Position numbers and translations under genes: made by a program. This document shows positions 32,502-36,405 of a DNA stretch of 36,405 nt, in pieces. How positions within the stretch are numbered: the stretch's first letter is position 1; every line of letters begins with the position of its first letter. A model generated the notes under the pieces. That model ran no database searches, was not told the origin of the DNA, and worked only from the letters and a program-made list of their open reading frames with translations. Source of the DNA: Rhodopirellula sp. (lineage in GTDB: Bacteria > Planctomycetota > Planctomycetia > Pirellulales > Thermoguttaceae); the NCBI GenBank assembly GCA_012728855.1, contig JAAYEH010000373.1:1-36405 (forward strand). Reading direction: 5' to 3'.

Positions 32502-34382
32502 ATGAGCGTGTTGCGAGTCGTCGCTTTTTGGCTGTTTTCGGCTGCCCTGGTGACGGCCGAGCCCTTGACGATGGATCGCGATGAGCGACCGCCGTGGCTG
32601 AGGCAGGACGGCATCGTGATGGCCGGTAGCTGGGAGCCTCTTCTGTTTCGGGTTCGCCGCGACGGCGGCGATGGCTACACGCCCTCGGCCGAACAGATCG
32701 CCGCCTACCGGCGCGAGCAGAGCCCGGAAATGGTCGCCCAACTGAAGAGCCTGGGCGTGAACTTTGTGATGATGCACTGCTACAAAGGCGGGGGGCTGGA
32801 GGCGGAACGCCAAAGCATGGCCGACGCCGTGAAGTTCGCCCGTTTGTGCCACGACGCCGGGCTGCGCGTCGGCGTTTACAACTACAGTGGCGCGTTTATC
32901 TGGGAACTGTTTTTCAAAGAGAAGCCGGAGGCGAAGGACTGGGTTGCCCGCCGCCCCGACGGCTCGCCGACACCCTACGGCAACGCGACGTATCGTTATT
33001 ACTGGAACCGCAACCATCCCGGCGCACAGCAGTTCTACCAAGACCTGGTTCGCTTCGCTGTCGAAGAAATCCGGACCGACCTGGTTCACTTCGACAACTA
33101 TGCGATCGGGCCCGGTTGGGACAGCAACTCGGTCGACCGATTTCGCCAATACCTCGGCAAGACGTTTTCGCCGCAACAGCTCCGCGAGGCGAAAATCGGC
33201 GAACTGGCCTCCGTGATGCCGCCAAAGTCCCCCTCGGCAAGCCTGTTGAGCTATGCCTGGGCGGATTTTACCAGCCGGTCGCTGGCCGAATCGTACTGCA
33301 CCATGGGCCGCTATGCTCGCTCGCTCCGCGGGGATGTCCTGGTCGAGTGCAATCCCGGGCCGGTGCGACCCACGATCACGACACCCGTCGAGCATGGCCG
33401 CTTGCTGCAGTGCGGGGAGGCGTATTGGGATGAGAGTTGGGCCCCGACCTTTGCCGACGGCAAGCTTCGCAGTCGCATTCGGACCTGCAAGGTCGGCCGG
33501 TGCATGAACAACACCGTCTTCAGTTACATCACCACGCCCCTGGAGGCGGCCGAGTCGATGGCATTCAATCTCGATTGCCTTGGGGCGATCTGCTGGTTCG
33601 AATACGGCAAGATCGTGGAACGGCCCGGTGTGGACAAACCGATGTCCAACGCCCTGGCGCCCTACGTCCGATTCTTCCATGACCATCGCGATCTGCTTCG
33701 CGACGCCGACGTCGTGGCCGACGTCGCCGTGCTCCGCAGCTTTCCCTCCCAAGTCTTCGGCGGGTCGAAGTACGCCCAAGTGACGTCCGCCGTGGAAGAC
33801 GCATTGATCCTCGGTCGGACGCCGTTTCAAATCATCTACGACCACCAACTGGCCGATGCCGGCCGCTACCGGACACTGGTTCTCGCCGGGTGCGCGGCAA
33901 TGTCCGACGAACAGATCGAGCAGGTCCGGGGCTACGTGAATCAAGGTGGACGTCTCTGCGTGGTCGGTCCCCTGGCAACGCACGACCGTTGGATGCAGCC
34001 CCGATCCGCGCCCGCCCTGGACGACTTGCCTGAAGGTCGGATGATCCGGGTGGACGAAAGTGGCGACTCGCTGGCGGCGATCCACCGGGCGTGCGGCGAG
34101 TTTTCGGCGACCGTCGGCGCCCCGCCCGGTCTCTGTGCGGAGTATACCGCGCAGCCGAATCGGCGGCTGGTCCACCTGGTGAACTACCGTCCCGGCGGGC
34201 CGGTACAGGATGTAGCCGTCGAGGTGCAAATCCCCGCCGGTCGGACAGCTCGCTCGGTCTGGCTGGCGAGCCCGGAGCGGAGCGAAAACCGAGCGGTCGA
34301 GGTAAAGAGAGTGGACGGCAAGGTCTCTTTCAAGGTACCGGCGGTTGCGGTCTATGAAATCGCAGTGATCGAACTCGACTAA
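32502..34382 (+). CDS. Secreted TIM-barrel glycosidase-like protein
   Basis: A 626-aa exported protein. Signal peptide about 1-19 (VVAFWLFSAALVTAEP). Residues 60-400 fit a glycoside-hydrolase-like TIM barrel related to GHL6/alpha-L-fucosidase-like families: LGVNFVMMHCYKGGG, GLRVGVYNYSGAF, HFDNYAIGPGWDS (candidate Asp), VLVECNPGP and CGEAYWDESWAP (candidate Glu). Residues 430-530 resemble the beta-galactosidase middle (GATase-like) domain: RTLVLAGCAAMSDEQIEQVR, GGRLCVVGP. A C-terminal beta domain follows (HLVNYRPGGPVQDVAVEVQI). It likely acts on a polysaccharide; substrate unknown. The TAA stop is contributed by the first base group of repeat C1. Confidence 0.75.
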   Translation: MSVLRVVAFWLFSAALVTAEPLTMDRDERPPWLRQDGIVMAGSWEPLLFRVRRDGGDGYTPSAEQIAAYRREQSPEMVAQLKSLGVNFVMMHCYKGGGLEAERQSMADAVKFARLCHDAGLRVGVYNYSGAFIWELFFKEKPEAKDWVARRPDGSPTPYGNATYRYYWNRNHPGAQQFYQDLVRFAVEEIRTDLVHFDNYAIGPGWDSNSVDRFRQYLGKTFSPQQLREAKIGELASVMPPKSPSASLLSYAWADFTSRSLAESYCTMGRYARSLRGDVLVECNPGPVRPTITTPVEHGRLLQCGEAYWDESWAPTFADGKLRSRIRTCKVGRCMNNTVFSYITTPLEAAESMAFNLDCLGAICWFEYGKIVERPGVDKPMSNALAPYVRFFHDHRDLLRDADVVADVAVLRSFPSQVFGGSKYAQVTSAVEDALILGRTPFQIIYDHQLADAGRYRTLVLAGCAAMSDEQIEQVRGYVNQGGRLCVVGPLATHDRWMQPRSAPALDDLPEGRMIRVDESGDSLAAIHRACGEFSATVGAPPGLCAEYTAQPNRRLVHLVNYRPGGPVQDVAVEVQIPAGRTARSVWLASPERSENRAVEVKRVDGKVSFKVPAVAVYEIAVIELD

Positions 34383-34555
34383 GAGCCTATCCCACAACCG
34401 TCGGGGACTGGCTCATTTTGCGGAGTCTTCGGAGCAAAATGTGCCTGCCCCCCTCTCCGCCAAGGTTTTGGGATAGGCTCTAAGAGCCTATCCCACAACC
34501 GTCGGGGACTGGCTCATTTTGCGGAGTCTGCGGAGCACAATGTGCCTGTCCCCTC
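34380..34555 (+). repeat. Long-hairpin repeat, copies C1 and C2 in tandem
   Basis: C1 (34380-34480) and C2 (34481-34555) start with the same 49 bases and have three mismatches over about 76; the period is 101 bp. Left outer arm GAGCCTATCCCA (34383-34394) pairs perfectly with TGGGATAGGCTC (34469-34480). The core is GGGGACTGGCTC / GTGCCTG(C or T)CCCC, with an inner stem ATTTTGC/GCAAAAT. C2 lacks its right outer arm. The junction makes a perfect palindrome GGGATAGGCTC-taa-GAGCCTATCCC (34470-34494). Confidence 0.9.
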
Positions 34556-34599
34556 GTATAAATGAATATATGGCGCGAGAGGGAATGGAGAGATGGGCT

Positions 34600-36051
34600 C
34601 TAAAAGACCTGATGCACCACGATCATGTTGTGCCGACTCACGCTCAGTCCGGTTCCGGCGATCAGCACGATCCGGTCGCCTGAGTCGACGGATCCGGCGG
34701 CACGGCCGCGCTCGGCCACGTGGCGGAGGATCTCCTCCGGGCTGCCGGTCGGCGCGCCGGCGAGGGGAAATACGCCCCAGTAAAGACACATGCGTCGCAA
34801 GGTCGCTTCGGATTCGCTGATACCCACTGTCGGCACGAAATTGCGGTACTTCGACAAGCTCAAGGCCGTGGCGCCGCTGGCGCTGGCCACGACGACCATC
34901 TTGGCGTCGAGCCGCTCGGCCAAACGACCGGCGTAATACGAAGTCGCTTCGGTGATCGGGTTGATTCCCTCCGCTTGCCGGTCCGGGGCGGGCAACGGCG
35001 GTCGCTGCCGGTAAGACGGTTCGGTGGCCAGCGCGATGCGGTGCATCATCTTCACGGAATCGACCGGATACTGTCCGATCGCCGTCTCGCCGGAGAGCAT
35101 GCAAGCGTCGGCGCCGTCGAGAATGGCATTGGCCACGTCGGTGACTTCCGCACGCGTGGGGAGGCGCGAGTGTTGCATGCTGTCGAGCATTTGCGTGGCG
35201 ATGATTACCGGCTTGTGGCGACGGGAGCACAAATCGATGATTCGTTTCTGGGCCATGGCCAGCGAGGCGATGTCGGTCTCGACGCCAAGATCGCCGCGGG
35301 CGACCATCACCGCGTCGGCCGCTTCGACGATCTCTTCCAGCCTCTGGAGCGCTTCGGGCTTTTCGATCTTGGCGACCACCTGGGCCCCCGAGCCGTGCGA
35401 CTGGAGGAGCGATTTCAGCTCGAAAACCTCATCGGGCTTGCGCACGAAGCTCAGCCCGACGAAATCGACGCCGTTTTGCGCGGCCCACAGGGCGTTGCGA
35501 CGATCGGCCTCCTGCAAAGCAGCCGTCTTAAGGTGTACACCCGGCAAATTCACCCCTTGGCGGCTGCGGATCAGCCCCGGCTGCACGACGCGGCACCGCG
35601 CGTAATCCGGCCCGGTCTGCTCAACCACCAGGCTCACCAGCCCGTCGGCCAGCATGACCCGATCGCCGGCGCAAAGCTCGTCGACCAGCGGATCGTAGGT
35701 AGTGGTCAGTTCGGTGGGTCGGGTCGGCTCACGGCCGCGGATGAATGTGAGTTCGGCGTCCAGCACGCACTCCAACTGTCCCTGGGCCAGCTCGCCCAGC
35801 CGCATTTTCGGTCCGGCAAGGTCGGCGAGCACCGCCACCGGCTGACCGAGTTCGCTGCTGACGCCGCGGATGGCTTCGAGACGCTGCTGATGTTCGTCGA
35901 GGTTTCCGTGGGCCGTATTGATGCGGAAAACATCGACGCCGGCCTGGATCAGCTCCGCCAGCCGTTGGCGGCTCTCGGAGGCGGGCCCGACGGTGGCGAC
36001 GATCTTGGTCCGGCTGGGGCGACTGGGTTGGGGTGGCTGTGAGTCGGGCAT
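34600..36051 (-). CDS. pyk: Pyruvate kinase
   Basis: A 483-aa glycolytic enzyme converting phosphoenolpyruvate and ADP to pyruvate and ATP. TKIVATVGPASESRQRL is the N-terminal strand-helix; VFRINTAHG replaces the more usual RLNFSHG, a conservative deviation at a substrate-binding Asn-Ser-His loop. The catalytic lysine is in VVAKIEKPEAL, the Mg site in VMVARGDLGVE, then ATQMLDSMQHSRLPTRAEVT and DGADACMLSGETAIG. The C-terminal allosteric domain is about 350-483. ATG 36051 is chosen because the frame further upstream runs through a dispersed palindrome (copy D). The gene is followed by repeat C2 on the other side. Confidence 0.95.
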   Translation of the reverse strand: MPDSQPPQPSRPSRTKIVATVGPASESRQRLAELIQAGVDVFRINTAHGNLDEHQQRLEAIRGVSSELGQPVAVLADLAGPKMRLGELAQGQLECVLDAELTFIRGREPTRPTELTTTYDPLVDELCAGDRVMLADGLVSLVVEQTGPDYARCRVVQPGLIRSRQGVNLPGVHLKTAALQEADRRNALWAAQNGVDFVGLSFVRKPDEVFELKSLLQSHGSGAQVVAKIEKPEALQRLEEIVEAADAVMVARGDLGVETDIASLAMAQKRIIDLCSRRHKPVIIATQMLDSMQHSRLPTRAEVTDVANAILDGADACMLSGETAIGQYPVDSVKMMHRIALATEPSYRQRPPLPAPDRQAEGINPITEATSYYAGRLAERLDAKMVVVASASGATALSLSKYRNFVPTVGISESEATLRRMCLYWGVFPLAGAPTGSPEEILRHVAERGRAAGSVDSGDRIVLIAGTGLSVSRHNMIVVHQVF

Positions 36052-36097
36052 GGTAGACAGGCTCGCGAAAAGAATCGAAAGGACCAAACTGGAGGTC

Positions 36098-36126
36098 AAG
36101 ATAACAAGCGGGTTGTCGTTTTCCAA
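36098..36126 (-). promoter_or_regulatory. Candidate promoter for pyk
   Basis: Minus strand: TTGGAA (36126-36121), 17-bp spacer, TATCTT (36103-36098), 47 bp before the start codon. A second weaker pair (TTGACC/GATTCT) overlaps it. Confidence 0.35.
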
Positions 36127-36196
36127 CCCCGCACGGATATCCCTCGCGAAGCGGGCGTCGTCGCCGGCGCCTCTGGCGTCGGCCACCGGTGCGAAA

Positions 36197-36301
36197 CTAG
36201 GCTTTGTCTCAAAACGGGGACTGGCTCCGACCCCAATCGACGAACCCGGCGAAAAACAGGCTGTGGCGAGGTGCCTGTCCCCGTTTTGAGACAAAGCCTA
36301 G
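36197..36301 (+). repeat. Long-hairpin repeat, copy D
   Basis: The 32-nt arms (36197-36228 and 36270-36301) pair except at the two conserved T-T positions. The core is GGGGACTGGCTCC / GGTGCCTGTCCCC; the outer arm is CTAGGCTTTGTCTCAAAAC. The inner part shares GGCGAAAAACAGG and GGCGAG with copy B. It lies about 145 bp upstream of pyk, beyond its predicted promoter. Confidence 0.92.
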
Positions 36302-36332
36302 AATGAATGGAGTATTTTGCCAGACGAGAACG

Positions 36333-36373
36333 GTAACCGGTCACGGGGCGGCTGGGGACTGGTCCATTTTTCG
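36333..36373 (+). repeat. Dispersed repeat, GTAACCG...GGGGACTGGTCC type
   Basis: It is nearly the same as 5751-5790 (shared GTAACCG, TCAC, GGGGACTGGTCCATT). It continues with GGCCAGTTGGTGCATTTTGG to the window end, where a right arm might start (GTGCATTTTGG), so the element may extend beyond the window. Apart from copy D and this repeat, the space upstream of pyk (36052-36405) contains no gene. Confidence 0.6.
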
Positions 36374-36405
36374 GCCAGTTGGTGCATTTTGGCGACAAGA
36401 ACGTC

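Noticed and set aside
32445..34397. 650-aa open frame on the minus strand opposite the glycosidase-like gene
   Set aside because: Antisense of a gene with signal peptide and ribosome site; no recognisable domain in the minus frame.
34720..36042. 440-aa open frame on the plus strand opposite pyruvate kinase
   Set aside because: Mirror of the real gene caused by codon bias in GC-rich DNA.
36051..36294. 81-residue N-terminal extension of pyruvate kinase
   Set aside because: The extension is a translation of long-hairpin repeat D and spacer; the conserved domain starts right after ATG 36051.
1..36405. tRNA, rRNA or insertion-sequence genes
   Set aside because: No cloverleaf with a GTTCGA-type T-loop, no rRNA-like sequence and no transposase motifs were found by reading both strands.

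Overview
The window is chromosomal DNA of about 60% GC from a planctomycete, most likely of the Pirellulales/Thermoguttaceae type. Clade markers are a DUF1559 prepilin-type protein followed by a small carboxypeptidase-regulatory-like lipoprotein, a Uma2-family endonuclease, an SGNH-hydrolase remnant of planctomycete type, a TIM-barrel glycosidase-like secreted protein, and many dispersed hairpin repeats. The exact genus cannot be read from the sequence. I saw no rRNA, tRNA, CRISPR array, phage gene or transposase gene.

Layout. 1-300: 3' end of ilvC. 351-4222 (-): an oppABC-type peptide transporter without its ATPases. 4374-5333: a SpoU/TrmH-type RNA methyltransferase converging on an Rrf2 regulator whose leader carries an intrinsic terminator. 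5531-5681: a 50-bp tandem array of hairpins. 5846-7752: a PAS histidine kinase with an ANTAR (RNA-binding) response regulator. 8001-10295: DUF1559 protein, lipoprotein and membrane protein. 10592-11092: a Spy-like periplasmic protein. 11250-12647 (-): a SEFIR/TIR domain fused to a pseudokinase, a candidate immune effector. 12648-13818: gene-poor, with a decayed SGNH hydrolase cut off at a dispersed repeat. 13819-14442: Uma2. 14524-20515 (-): gltBD, glutamate synthase. 20826-23154 (-): hybrid histidine kinase, receiver-only regulator and an unknown 173-aa protein joined by 4-bp overlaps. 23511-24608: small protein plus TatD-like hydrolase. 24839-26987: HEAT-repeat protein plus single-pass membrane protein. 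27014-28432 (-): coiled-coil membrane protein with a BRCT-like end. 28984-30207: DUF362 protein. 30394-30669: a secreted His/Tyr-rich peptide. 30813-32308 (-): galU followed by a NusG/RfaH-like factor. 32502-34382: secreted glycosidase-like protein. 34600-36051 (-): pyruvate kinase.

Functionally this is mostly housekeeping metabolism (branched-chain amino acids, ammonium assimilation, glycolysis, UDP-glucose supply) mixed with two signalling systems that lack DNA-binding outputs, and an accessory patch around 11.2-13.8 kb. The most unusual layer is non-coding: a family of ~100-nt imperfect palindromes (13340, 28853, 34380, 34481, 36197). All share GGGGACTGGCTC on the left; on the right, four of five share GTGCCTGTCCCC. 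The two T-T mismatches in the stem are conserved, while the outer arms differ by locus but remain self-complementary. Related half-elements and other palindromes (4265, 5531, 5751, 9395, 11171, 30681, 36333) are scattered in nearly every longer intergenic space.
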